A DNA stretch of 37,345 nt, taken from assembly GCA_047620505.1 (NCBI GenBank), contig JBLHKS010000051.1:1-37345 (forward strand). The letters run 5' to 3'. Of this stretch, positions 25,151 to 33,066 are shown one piece after another (position 1 is the first letter of the stretch; every line of letters begins with the position of its first letter). The translations under genes were made by a program, and so were the position numbers. A model generated the notes under the pieces. The model was given only the letters and a program-made list of their open reading frames with translations. It made no database searches and had not been told where the DNA came from. This stretch comes from JBLHKS01 sp047620505 (lineage in GTDB: Bacteria > Verrucomicrobiota > Verrucomicrobiia > Verrucomicrobiales > DEV007).

Positions 25151-28100
25151 TCAGTCTCCTTGCCTGACTTCGCCTTCGATATCCACTGGTAATTTATCCG
25201 CGCCCTTAGCTTTCTTAATCTTAATCTTCTTTTTCTTCGGCGCGCCAGCAGCTGCTGACTTCGATTTGGACGCTTCCTGAACGGGAACGACCTTGATTTC
25301 CACTTCCACTGGCACAGCGCGAAGTCCGGAAATCACCTTTTCCAGCTTTGCGACGGTCTCGTCTGTCAGCCCAGTCGATTGCAAGGATTCGCCGATCCGG
25401 CTCAAACCGTCGTTGAATTCGCTCAGCTGAGCTACCACGCGCGTTACCGGGTCGGACTCGTCGCCACCCGCCAGCAGTTGGTTTTTGTTGAATGCCTTGT
25501 GGATTTCCGCCCATCGAGTCGCCTCGGTGTCGGTCAAAATCCCTTCAAGCTCCTTGAATTTGAGTAGATTCGCTTCAGCGCCCGTAGTGAGCGTCTGACT
25601 CTCGTTTTCGTAGTGCGATACGATGAGATTCTCGACTTCCTCGTCCGTCATGATCGCCAATACTTTTTCAGCGATCCGGCTCATGTTACGATAACTGCCT
25701 TGTAGCTTGAACGAAGGCTCCGTTCGATACGCGTCTTCCATCGCGGCAGAGCGAATGTATTCCAGATTCACGCGTAGAATCGTATCGCGAACACGCATCA
25801 ATTTTTTGGTCACCGAAACAAGCTCGTCGATCTCTTCTACCGAATAGTTGCCTTCAAAATCCGCGCCTTCCTGTGATCCCGTCTCCGCGATCTTCATCAC
25901 CGCATAAATATCTTTTTGGCTTCGGCTTGAGAGCTTGCTCAGCACCGAATTACTGGTTAGCGAGTTCTCAATATAACTATCTTTGAACGAACCTTCGTTC
26001 TCTCCAATAATATCGCCAAGATTGTAGGTATCGGCGCGGTTGGCGAGCATATCAGGAATCTGGAATCGCCCGCCGCTCTCGGTATAAGGGTTGCCAGCCA
26101 TCACCACTGCGACTTTCTTCCCGCGCAGATCGTAAGTTCTGGCTTTGCCTTCCCAGACGCCCTCAATTTTGCGTTGAGCGTCGCAGAGCGAAATGAATTT
26201 CTGAAGAAACTCAGGATTGCAGTGCTGAATGTCGTCAACGTAGATCATTACGTTGTCGCCCATTTCTAAGGCGAAGTTCAACTTGTTGACTTCGGCGCGC
26301 GCGCTGGCGTTTGGCGCTTCTGTCGGGTCAAGCGAGGTGACTTGATGGCCAATCGCTGGCCCGTTGATTTTCACGAACGTGATCCCCAATCGGTTGGCCA
26401 CGTATTCCATCAGTGTGGTTTTGCCGTAGCCTGGCGGGGAAACGAGCAACAGCATGCCCATTCGATCGGTTCGCGTATCGGCTCCAGCGGTTCCGAGCTG
26501 TTTGGCCAGATTGTCGCCGATCATCGGAAGGTAAACTTCGTCGAGCAACCGGTTGCGCACGAAGGCGCTCATAACAGTTGGTTTAAACTCGTCCAACCTC
26601 ATTGACTCACGCGCCTCATCGATCAGGCGAGATTTCAATTCATGGTAGGCTTCAAAGCGAGGAACAACCTCCGATTCGAAATTACTCAAACGAGTCAGAA
26701 ATTCGTTGTAGTCCAACAAATATCCGCCTCCAGCAATTCGCGAATGATCGCCCAGTAAACCATCCAGCTCCGCGCGGGTCGCCGCATCGACGACTTCGCG
26801 TTGCTCGAATCCACCACGCATTTCGTGCGCCGCCGCCTCAACCACGACGTCTTCCGTGACGTCGCCACCAGCGCTTCCTCGCATCCAGTCGGAAGTCACC
26901 TGGAAACGCCCAGCCGCGTCGTCTTCGAGTTCGCTTACAGCCTCCTGAAATTTCGACTTTGACCGCGTTGAAGCGAGTTTCCCGTGAAACTCCTTCACCA
27001 CACGTGCAGCCTCTGCGGAAACGACCACGCCACCTTCTGACGAAAGCTCATCCACCAGATAATCGGCTGCTCCGGACTTATGGCGCGCGTCAAATAGCCC
27101 AGTCTGCTCAAGAAATACACCAAGATGCTCCGCCAACTCTTCTTCGTAATCAGCATCGAGGTTCCCGCCGGCGCCTCCAAAAGCATCGCGCATTTGGCCG
27201 AACGATTTCAGTTTGGCGGCAAGCCGCTGCTTTTCGGCTCCCTCAAACCATTCCCAAAACACGAGACCGCACGCCCGCGAGGTCATTGAATGCCTTAGAC
27301 GCCCGGCCCTTTGATGAATCGGGAGTAACGCACTCAAGAGTCGCTCGGTATCGTGGTCGTTGACTCCTTTGACGTAGCCCTCAGCGTAGCGAGATGACAT
27401 GAACTCTTGAATCATTTCGATCGAAACCGCCTCGCTATCAGCATAACGTTTTTCACTGAGCATCTGAAAGGCGAGATACTCAGACCGGTATACATTTTGA
27501 TTTTCGGAAATGATTTCCTGATCCCAAACGGAGCGAGTTTGTAGAAACTCTGGGTCAACGATCGTTTCATAAAAGGCAGTGCCTGCCAGATGAAACGCCA
27601 TTTCGCCGTCCCGCGGAATTACAGTGAGATCGAGTTCGCGTGTATTGACTGAGAACTGGTGATTTCCTAAGCGAATGACATCTTTGCCGCCGATGAACAG
27701 TTCCTTGCGATCTTTGAGCTGCCGCACCGCGTCCTCTCGCATCGTCTTCAGACGCGTCTGGACATCGCCCGATTTGACGGTGTCGCCCAACTCCGTGAGA
27801 TTTTCGACAATGTCACGAACCTTGTCGACCATCAGGTCGCTGGCAAAGTAGCTGTTGATCTCGGCGATCTCTTCAAACCCGGACACGCGCCGCACAATAC
27901 CGCCTAAAATCCGGTCGGCGGACTTTAGCAAAGTGTCGGCTCGCTTGTTTCGAGACTCCAGCAGCTGCTGCTTGCGGCTTTCGAACGCGCCGTAAATTTC
28001 TTCCCGTTTTTCGCCGAGCTGAGCGACGTAATCATCAAACTCGCTGAATTTACCTTCCAGCTCTTCGATCTGCACCATTAGGCGCGTAAGCTGTTCGTCG

Positions 28101-30229
28101 CACTTTTCTGGCGTATCGCAAACATCTAAGGTGTTGACCACTGTTTGAGCGATCAACTTCATCTGCGCCCCGAATTGGCCTTCCGCTTCGACTCGTCCGA
28201 GCTCCTGCCGGCGCTTGCGAACCTGCGCTTGAACCTGGTTCAAACTCGCATAAATGCCCGAGATCGCCTCAGTGATCTTCGTCGCTTCCGTCGCGTCTGT
28301 GATCTGGAGATTCCCGACGATATCGATCAGCATCTCCAATTCGCCGCCAGCCTCGGCCAAAGCGTCCGAAACTGCGGTGGCTTCAGTAACTTTGGTGAGT
28401 TTTGCCGCCGCATCCCTTTGCTCGGTGATCTTCGCTTGATAAGGATCGAGCGCCTCGGGCTTCAGGAGGAAACTAACGCAACTCTGGGACGTCTTTTCTG
28501 TCGCCTCAGAAATTTCTGCTTCTAGTTTATCAACTAAGTCGTTATCAATATAGCGGAGGTCCCGCAACGAAATTACCTCGCCGCGCGCCCCTCGCAGATC
28601 CGCCAAGTGATGAACAAATCCGAGAATGTCATCCGGAGCTTGGTGATCCGCGGCTGACGTTGCCTTGCGGGCTCGATCGTGTGCGCGTTTGGTTTCCTCC
28701 TTTGTCGTCTTGCGAATCCGTTGAACCTTATCGAATTCCCCAATCGCAGCCTGGGCAGCCTGGTTGACCGCCATCAACGGCGTTTTCAGCTCGGCGGTCT
28801 CGGAGTTGCCAACCCAGAAATAGCTATCGACGATATCCCCGGTTTTCTTGACCAGATCGACATAGAGATCGGCGTAAGTATCGTCCTTGCCGATCAGATT
28901 GAGAACCTCATGGCACTCCGCCATGCCGCGCACAATATCGGCGTTGCCTATTTTAAAGAGATAGCTGTCGGTCTGCGCTGGCTCGCTGGCACCTTCCGTC
29001 GTAAACGGAGTTTGCCAGACCTGAATCACGTGATGTTTCTGCGGCTGATCCTCCGTGCGAAAATAGAACAGCTCACCATCCGGGAAAACGCAATAGCCGT
29101 TGCAGATGATCGGCGTATCCAGCGTTTGCGCGATCAAGTTGTAGGCCATCAACGTGTAGGTCCCACTGGCGCGGTTGTAGAAAACGTACAACGTGTCCTC
29201 GCCGTTCGATGAAGCAATTCGACGCTCGAATCGCATGTCGGTTAGCCCGCTGTCGAAAACCTTTGTCTCGCCGGTTTGAAGGAGATAGCCATTGGAAACC
29301 ACGATCCCGTGATCGTCCGGAAGCAGAACACACGAATCCGCTATCGTATCGATTCGAGTAACCTTCTTCGTCTTCTCGTTAAAAGCGAGATATCGGAATT
29401 CCTGCTCTTGATAAGGCCGAACTTTGATCAATATCAAGCTGCCAACAATCGTGTAGAGAATTTCGGCATCGTCCAGGGTCTGATCGACATTGTCGACAGG
29501 CTCGGCATAGATCCCTTCGCCCGTTTCCGTGTTGTCTTCGATCTTTACAGTTAAATCGCCTCCGACAGTCTCGATGAAAACGCGGTCCTCGATCGAAATG
29601 TGCGGATGATCGCCACCGCGCTGCATGTCGCGGTGTGCACGCTTCCATTCGAACTCGTGCTGTGGCGGAAACTTGTATTCGTGATCGAAGCGATTGCCCA
29701 GATACTCAAGACGACCATCGCCAGGCATCAGGAATTTGAACGCCTTAATGTCTTCAACAGAGGCACCGGTGCGGAAAGCCACGTAAAGATGGACGCCCAG
29801 GACCATGAACTTCACGAAAATCGTTTCGCGATAGTATTTGTAGAGATAGGCAAACTCCTCTGCAAATCTCTCCTCGCCTTCAATCTCCCAAGTCGTCGGA
29901 ACAAAAGTGTGTCCGGCGTTTTCGTAATGATACGCCGAAAATACATCGGCAAGGTCGGTTGTAGCCTTGAGCCCAAGTTGAACGTTATACCCGAAGAGGA
30001 ATTTTCCGCCGCCGATCGACACCATGTCGCGCGGCGTGCAGTTGTGGGCGGTCGTTACCCGCTCGGTCGCGACGAGGCTGCTTTCGATCGCGCCGAAAAC
30101 CGCCTGCCGATCCCGGTTGAGCGTCCCAAGACGCTCGCGCAAGTCGGAGGCGTGGGTGTTGAGCCGATTGCGGATTACCTCGTAGGCTCCGCCTTCCAGC
30201 TTTGCGCCAGCTGTTGATTCGTCAGGCAA
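25151..30229 (-). CDS. Giant AAA ATPase with DUF3686-like N-terminus ('DNA repair ATPase' family)
   Basis: A 1692-residue protein starting at TTG two bases after the flotillin stop. Residues about 70-480 (GGGKFLFGYNVQLGL, then AYHYENAGHTFVPTTWEIEGEERF) match what I recall of DUF3686, annotated 'ATPase involved in DNA repair' without proof of that role, and include propeller-like strands. A predicted coiled-coil region spans about 485-800. The AAA core is at about 1230-1520: SPPGYGKTT (Walker A, Lys1270), MIYVDDIQ (Walker B, Asp1332-Asp1333), VVMAGNPY (sensor-1-like, Asn1380) and PDMLANRADTYNLGD, as in MoxR-type ATPases. A Lys-rich tail (about 1668-1682) ends the protein. It probably remodels proteins or a complex at the membrane with the flotillin. 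Two palindrome copies lie in the gene. Confidence 0.9.
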   Translation of the reverse strand: MPDESTAGAKLEGGAYEVIRNRLNTHASDLRERLGTLNRDRQAVFGAIESSLVATERVTTAHNCTPRDMVSIGGGKFLFGYNVQLGLKATTDLADVFSAYHYENAGHTFVPTTWEIEGEERFAEEFAYLYKYYRETIFVKFMVLGVHLYVAFRTGASVEDIKAFKFLMPGDGRLEYLGNRFDHEYKFPPQHEFEWKRAHRDMQRGGDHPHISIEDRVFIETVGGDLTVKIEDNTETGEGIYAEPVDNVDQTLDDAEILYTIVGSLILIKVRPYQEQEFRYLAFNEKTKKVTRIDTIADSCVLLPDDHGIVVSNGYLLQTGETKVFDSGLTDMRFERRIASSNGEDTLYVFYNRASGTYTLMAYNLIAQTLDTPIICNGYCVFPDGELFYFRTEDQPQKHHVIQVWQTPFTTEGASEPAQTDSYLFKIGNADIVRGMAECHEVLNLIGKDDTYADLYVDLVKKTGDIVDSYFWVGNSETAELKTPLMAVNQAAQAAIGEFDKVQRIRKTTKEETKRAHDRARKATSAADHQAPDDILGFVHHLADLRGARGEVISLRDLRYIDNDLVDKLEAEISEATEKTSQSCVSFLLKPEALDPYQAKITEQRDAAAKLTKVTEATAVSDALAEAGGELEMLIDIVGNLQITDATEATKITEAISGIYASLNQVQAQVRKRRQELGRVEAEGQFGAQMKLIAQTVVNTLDVCDTPEKCDEQLTRLMVQIEELEGKFSEFDDYVAQLGEKREEIYGAFESRKQQLLESRNKRADTLLKSADRILGGIVRRVSGFEEIAEINSYFASDLMVDKVRDIVENLTELGDTVKSGDVQTRLKTMREDAVRQLKDRKELFIGGKDVIRLGNHQFSVNTRELDLTVIPRDGEMAFHLAGTAFYETIVDPEFLQTRSVWDQEIISENQNVYRSEYLAFQMLSEKRYADSEAVSIEMIQEFMSSRYAEGYVKGVNDHDTERLLSALLPIHQRAGRLRHSMTSRACGLVFWEWFEGAEKQRLAAKLKSFGQMRDAFGGAGGNLDADYEEELAEHLGVFLEQTGLFDARHKSGAADYLVDELSSEGGVVVSAEAARVVKEFHGKLASTRSKSKFQEAVSELEDDAAGRFQVTSDWMRGSAGGDVTEDVVVEAAAHEMRGGFEQREVVDAATRAELDGLLGDHSRIAGGGYLLDYNEFLTRLSNFESEVVPRFEAYHELKSRLIDEARESMRLDEFKPTVMSAFVRNRLLDEVYLPMIGDNLAKQLGTAGADTRTDRMGMLLLVSPPGYGKTTLMEYVANRLGITFVKINGPAIGHQVTSLDPTEAPNASARAEVNKLNFALEMGDNVMIYVDDIQHCNPEFLQKFISLCDAQRKIEGVWEGKARTYDLRGKKVAVVMAGNPYTESGGRFQIPDMLANRADTYNLGDIIGENEGSFKDSYIENSLTSNSVLSKLSSRSQKDIYAVMKIAETGSQEGADFEGNYSVEEIDELVSVTKKLMRVRDTILRVNLEYIRSAAMEDAYRTEPSFKLQGSYRNMSRIAEKVLAIMTDEEVENLIVSHYENESQTLTTGAEANLLKFKELEGILTDTEATRWAEIHKAFNKNQLLAGGDESDPVTRVVAQLSEFNDGLSRIGESLQSTGLTDETVAKLEKVISGLRAVPVEVEIKVVPVQEASKSKSAAAGAPKKKKIKIKKAKGADKLPVDIEGEVRQGD
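25156..25161 (-). promoter_or_regulatory. Ribosome binding site of selO within the ATPase gene
   Basis: AAGGAG on the minus strand lies five bases before the selO GTG and overlaps the last codons of the ATPase gene. It is one of the few strong Shine-Dalgarno sequences in the window and decides the start of selO. Confidence 0.8.
25246..25257. repeat. Iterated palindrome, 12 bp
   Basis: CAGCAGCTGCTG; read as Ser-Ala-Ala-Ala-Gly just before the Lys-rich tail of the giant ATPase. Confidence 0.9.
27959..27970. repeat. Iterated palindrome, 12 bp
   Basis: CAGCAGCTGCTG; read as Lys-Gln-Gln-Leu-Leu-Glu in the coiled-coil part of the giant ATPase. Confidence 0.9.
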
Positions 30230-30231
30230 AT

Positions 30232-32301
30232 TCAGAGGACCTTGTTAGCCTTTTGGTCGGCGACGCCGAGGCGCTGAGCAGCACCCAGAAGTCCGTTCAG
30301 CGTGCGACCGGTTGTCGAGTCGTTGTTGGCAGCCAGCATTTTGCCAAGAACCGCAGCCACGGTCAGATTCTTTAAGTCCTCACTGCTGATTCCGAACATA
30401 TCGACCCATTCCCGGATCTGCGCCTTGAATGCGTCCGGATCGCCGCGGAATAACGTATCTTTGATCTCGGTTAGGGTATCCGAATTGTCGAGCGCGCGGT
30501 CAACTTGCTTGCCAGCCGTTATGGCTTGAGTAATCTTGTCGAAGAACGTGCTTTCGCCGCCCACGATATCGATGTTTGCGGTTTTGAGGGCTGCCGCAAC
30601 CACGGTAGCTTGTTCGGCTGCGATATCCTTTTGAGCTTCGATCTCAGCGAGGTCGATCTGGCGTTCCTTGTCGAGCTTGAGCTTGAATTCTTCGTGGCCT
30701 TGACCGGCCTCTTCGAATAGCTTCATGGCGCCGGCCTTCTCGGTGATTCCGTCGGCATCAGCAGTTGCTTTGGCTCGAATTCCCTCCGCCTCCGCTCTTG
30801 CTTGTGCCTCTGTTCCTTCAGCGTTTGCGTTTGCTTTAGCGCGGATGACTTGAGATTCACCTAGCCCAGCAGCTGCTGTCTCGGCAGTGACACCCTCGGC
30901 GAGCATTTTCTTCGCTGCCGACTCTTTCTCGGCTGATTCCTGGTTCGCTTCAGCCGTGATCACGATCTCCTGCGCATGAAGCTCGGCCGATTGCTTGCTG
31001 GCCTCAGCCGCTTTCACATGCTCATAGGCTTCTTCGTCTGCCTTCAACTGTGCAGATTCCTTTTGTGCTTCAGCGTCGCGAACTTTGACCAACATCGCCT
31101 CCTGCGCCGTCTTCTCAGCCAGGGTAATCGCGACTTGCTTCTCTCGATCCGCGCCCGCGAAGGCCTCGGTATCTTTGATCTTCTCTTGCTCGATCACGAC
31201 CATCTTTTCGACCGCGACGCGCTCTTTGATCACGTCCTGAATGTTTTTCTTCTCGATTTCGACGGCTTTCTCCTTTTCGATGGACTTGAGAGTCGTTACC
31301 CGCTCACGATCGATCTCCTCCAATTTCCGATCCCTCTCAACACGCTCAAGTTCGACCCCATCGGTTCGTTCTTTGTTCCGCAGCGCGACAATCACCTGGC
31401 GCTCTTTGTTTTGTTCAGCGATCTGAATTTCCTCATCAGCTGCGATCCGAGCTTGCTCGGCTCGTTGACGGTTTTCCTCTTGGACCTTCTTCGTCTCGGC
31501 CTGCTCTCGCGCCTGAACTGAATCGACTTCCCGCTGTTGCTTCGCTTCGGTTTCTGCCAGCTGGCGTTCTAACTCTAGAATCGCTTCACGAGCTTCAACG
31601 TCCTGCTGTTTGATGACTTTTTCCTTATCTCGCTGAATGTGGTTAGCGAGTTTGGCTTGCGTTGCCGTTCTCTCTGTAATCTTCTTGATGCCTTCCGAAT
31701 CGAGGATGTTGTTCGGGTCTAAGGAATCCAGCGGAGTCTGCTCAAGGTCGTCAATCGCGGCGTCCTCCAGCGAGAAACCATTCAAGTCAGTTCCGATCAG
31801 TTTGATGATTTCATCGCGGAAACTGTCGCGCTCTTCGTAGAGTTCGGTGAAATCGAAGCGCTTTCCGATTGTCTTCAAGGCTTCCGAGAATTTGGCTCCG
31901 AAAAGCGCCTCAAGTTCCTTTTGATCCGAGGCGCGAACGCAGCCAATCGATTGCGCTACTTTTTTGACGTCGGCGTCCGTTGGATTGACCCTGACAAAGA
32001 AGGCGACTTTGATATCTGCCCTCATATTGTCTTTGCAGATCAGGCCGTTATCGCCTGCTCGGTCGATCTCGATTCGTTTTACCGAGATATTGATCATTTC
32101 GGCCTGATGGAATACGGGAATGACGACTTTTCCGGTAAATGACACCTGTGTTCCGCCCTGGCCGGTGCGCACCAGCGCGAGTCCTTGCGGGACTTTGCGA
32201 TAGCACTTTACGACCAGCACAAACAATCCTACGACCAAGATTAGGAATACGACGACAATGACGACGCCGATGCCGCCTAGCATTTCAATTAGTTCACTCA
32301 T
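30232..32301 (-). CDS. Flotillin-like SPFH protein (YqiK type)
   Basis: A 689-residue protein with one N-terminal membrane segment (about 8-32), an SPFH/Band 7 domain (about 35-220, with VPQGLALVRTGQGG and the RIEIDRAGDNGLICKDN strand), and a very long charged coiled coil (about 220-560) rich in E-A-x-A repeats. The C-terminal region (about 570-689) is globular. Length and the tail fit the YqiK-type bacterial flotillins, which form membrane microdomain scaffolds. Its ATG lies inside the end of the preceding gene (8-base overlap: AATGAGTGA), and the next gene begins two bases after its stop, so the whole set is likely one transcript. Confidence 0.92.
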   Translation of the reverse strand: MSELIEMLGGIGVVIVVVFLILVVGLFVLVVKCYRKVPQGLALVRTGQGGTQVSFTGKVVIPVFHQAEMINISVKRIEIDRAGDNGLICKDNMRADIKVAFFVRVNPTDADVKKVAQSIGCVRASDQKELEALFGAKFSEALKTIGKRFDFTELYEERDSFRDEIIKLIGTDLNGFSLEDAAIDDLEQTPLDSLDPNNILDSEGIKKITERTATQAKLANHIQRDKEKVIKQQDVEAREAILELERQLAETEAKQQREVDSVQAREQAETKKVQEENRQRAEQARIAADEEIQIAEQNKERQVIVALRNKERTDGVELERVERDRKLEEIDRERVTTLKSIEKEKAVEIEKKNIQDVIKERVAVEKMVVIEQEKIKDTEAFAGADREKQVAITLAEKTAQEAMLVKVRDAEAQKESAQLKADEEAYEHVKAAEASKQSAELHAQEIVITAEANQESAEKESAAKKMLAEGVTAETAAAGLGESQVIRAKANANAEGTEAQARAEAEGIRAKATADADGITEKAGAMKLFEEAGQGHEEFKLKLDKERQIDLAEIEAQKDIAAEQATVVAAALKTANIDIVGGESTFFDKITQAITAGKQVDRALDNSDTLTEIKDTLFRGDPDAFKAQIREWVDMFGISSEDLKNLTVAAVLGKMLAANNDSTTGRTLNGLLGAAQRLGVADQKANKVL
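30867..30878. repeat. Iterated palindrome, 12 bp
   Basis: CAGCAGCTGCTG; read as Thr-Ala-Ala-Ala-Gly in the coiled coil of the flotillin gene. Confidence 0.9.
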
Positions 32302-32998
32302 TCGGTTCGATCTGGTTCGGTTGGTTTATTTGGATAAGTTTTTCCACTGCCGCGGATTTACGAACGGAAAAAAAGCCGGTTTCAGGATCTTCAGAAACCA
32401 CTAGGGCCTCATCGCCCTTGATCAATGACTCTTGATCTTCGGTTGCCCTGACATTGATCAGAAAGGTGGCACCGTCGCGTTCGACCTCTGCTTGCCCGCT
32501 GTCCGGGGTCACTTTCAATGACCGAATGGTGCAGGCACGACCCACGATTGGCTCATGGGTATCTCCATCTGCGTTCAAAGCCACGAAGAGACGCTTCAGA
32601 GGAGCGGTAGTGATTTTTGTGAGGATCGCGCTGATAAACAGGTTTGCGGTGAAGATCGCTGCAGTGATGAGAATCAGGCCACCGCCATTAAATATATAAT
32701 TCCCAAGGATCGAAATGGACCAAAGGCAGAGTACAAGGACGCTAATAACTATAAGCGCGGGAACCTGGCCAAAATTCAAGAATCGAAGGACGGCCATTCC
32801 GATACCGCCTCCGCCGGTTCCGGCGGTATCAAGGTCTGGATCCACATCGGCGTCGACGTCCGCATCAACATCGAAATCGAGACTGTCGACGCCGATCGCT
32901 CCCAAGATAACGATCAACCAGTAAACAACTACGGCCCCGAGAAGAATCGTAAGGGGTAGGTTCTGGCTTTTCAGGGCTTCTGTCAGGATCAAAGTCAT
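32294..32998 (-). CDS. YqiJ-like membrane protein with OB-fold domain
   Basis: A 234-residue protein. Three membrane segments are visible (about 16-37, 78-99 and 104-127). A striking acidic loop lies between the first and second (residues 38-58, D-x-D repeats), followed by a Gly-rich stretch. The C-terminal domain (about 140-215, GRACTIRSLKVTPDSGQAEVERDG) fits an NfeD-like OB fold. In E. coli, YqiJ has this layout and sits beside the YqiK flotillin; NfeD proteins likewise partner SPFH proteins. The downstream flotillin overlaps its stop codon. It lies 68 bases after ligA and probably has either a promoter in that gap or read-through from ligA. Confidence 0.85.
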   Translation of the reverse strand: MTLILTEALKSQNLPLTILLGAVVVYWLIVILGAIGVDSLDFDVDADVDADVDPDLDTAGTGGGGIGMAVLRFLNFGQVPALIVISVLVLCLWSISILGNYIFNGGGLILITAAIFTANLFISAILTKITTAPLKRLFVALNADGDTHEPIVGRACTIRSLKVTPDSGQAEVERDGATFLINVRATEDQESLIKGDEALVVSEDPETGFFSVRKSAAVEKLIQINQPNQIEPNE

Positions 32999-33066
32999 GT
33001 CTGTGGCGGCGTGACTTTAGAAGAAATGGGTGGAGAACCGGATTACAATTGCTAGACGAGTTTGTA

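Noticed and set aside
25421..25432. GCTCAGCTGAGC, a 12-bp perfect palindrome in the ATPase gene
   Set aside because: It shares only the CAGCTG core with the iterated motif and lacks the AG/CT flanks; as a single copy it is no more than a chance palindrome.
31557..31566. GCCAGCTGGC palindrome in the flotillin gene
   Set aside because: Single copy, different flanks; it lies in ordinary coding sequence and is not counted with the iterated set.
32825..32890. Repeated bases in the Asp-rich loop as a CRISPR or tandem repeat locus
   Set aside because: The repeats are codon repeats within a coding gene, too short and irregular for an array.
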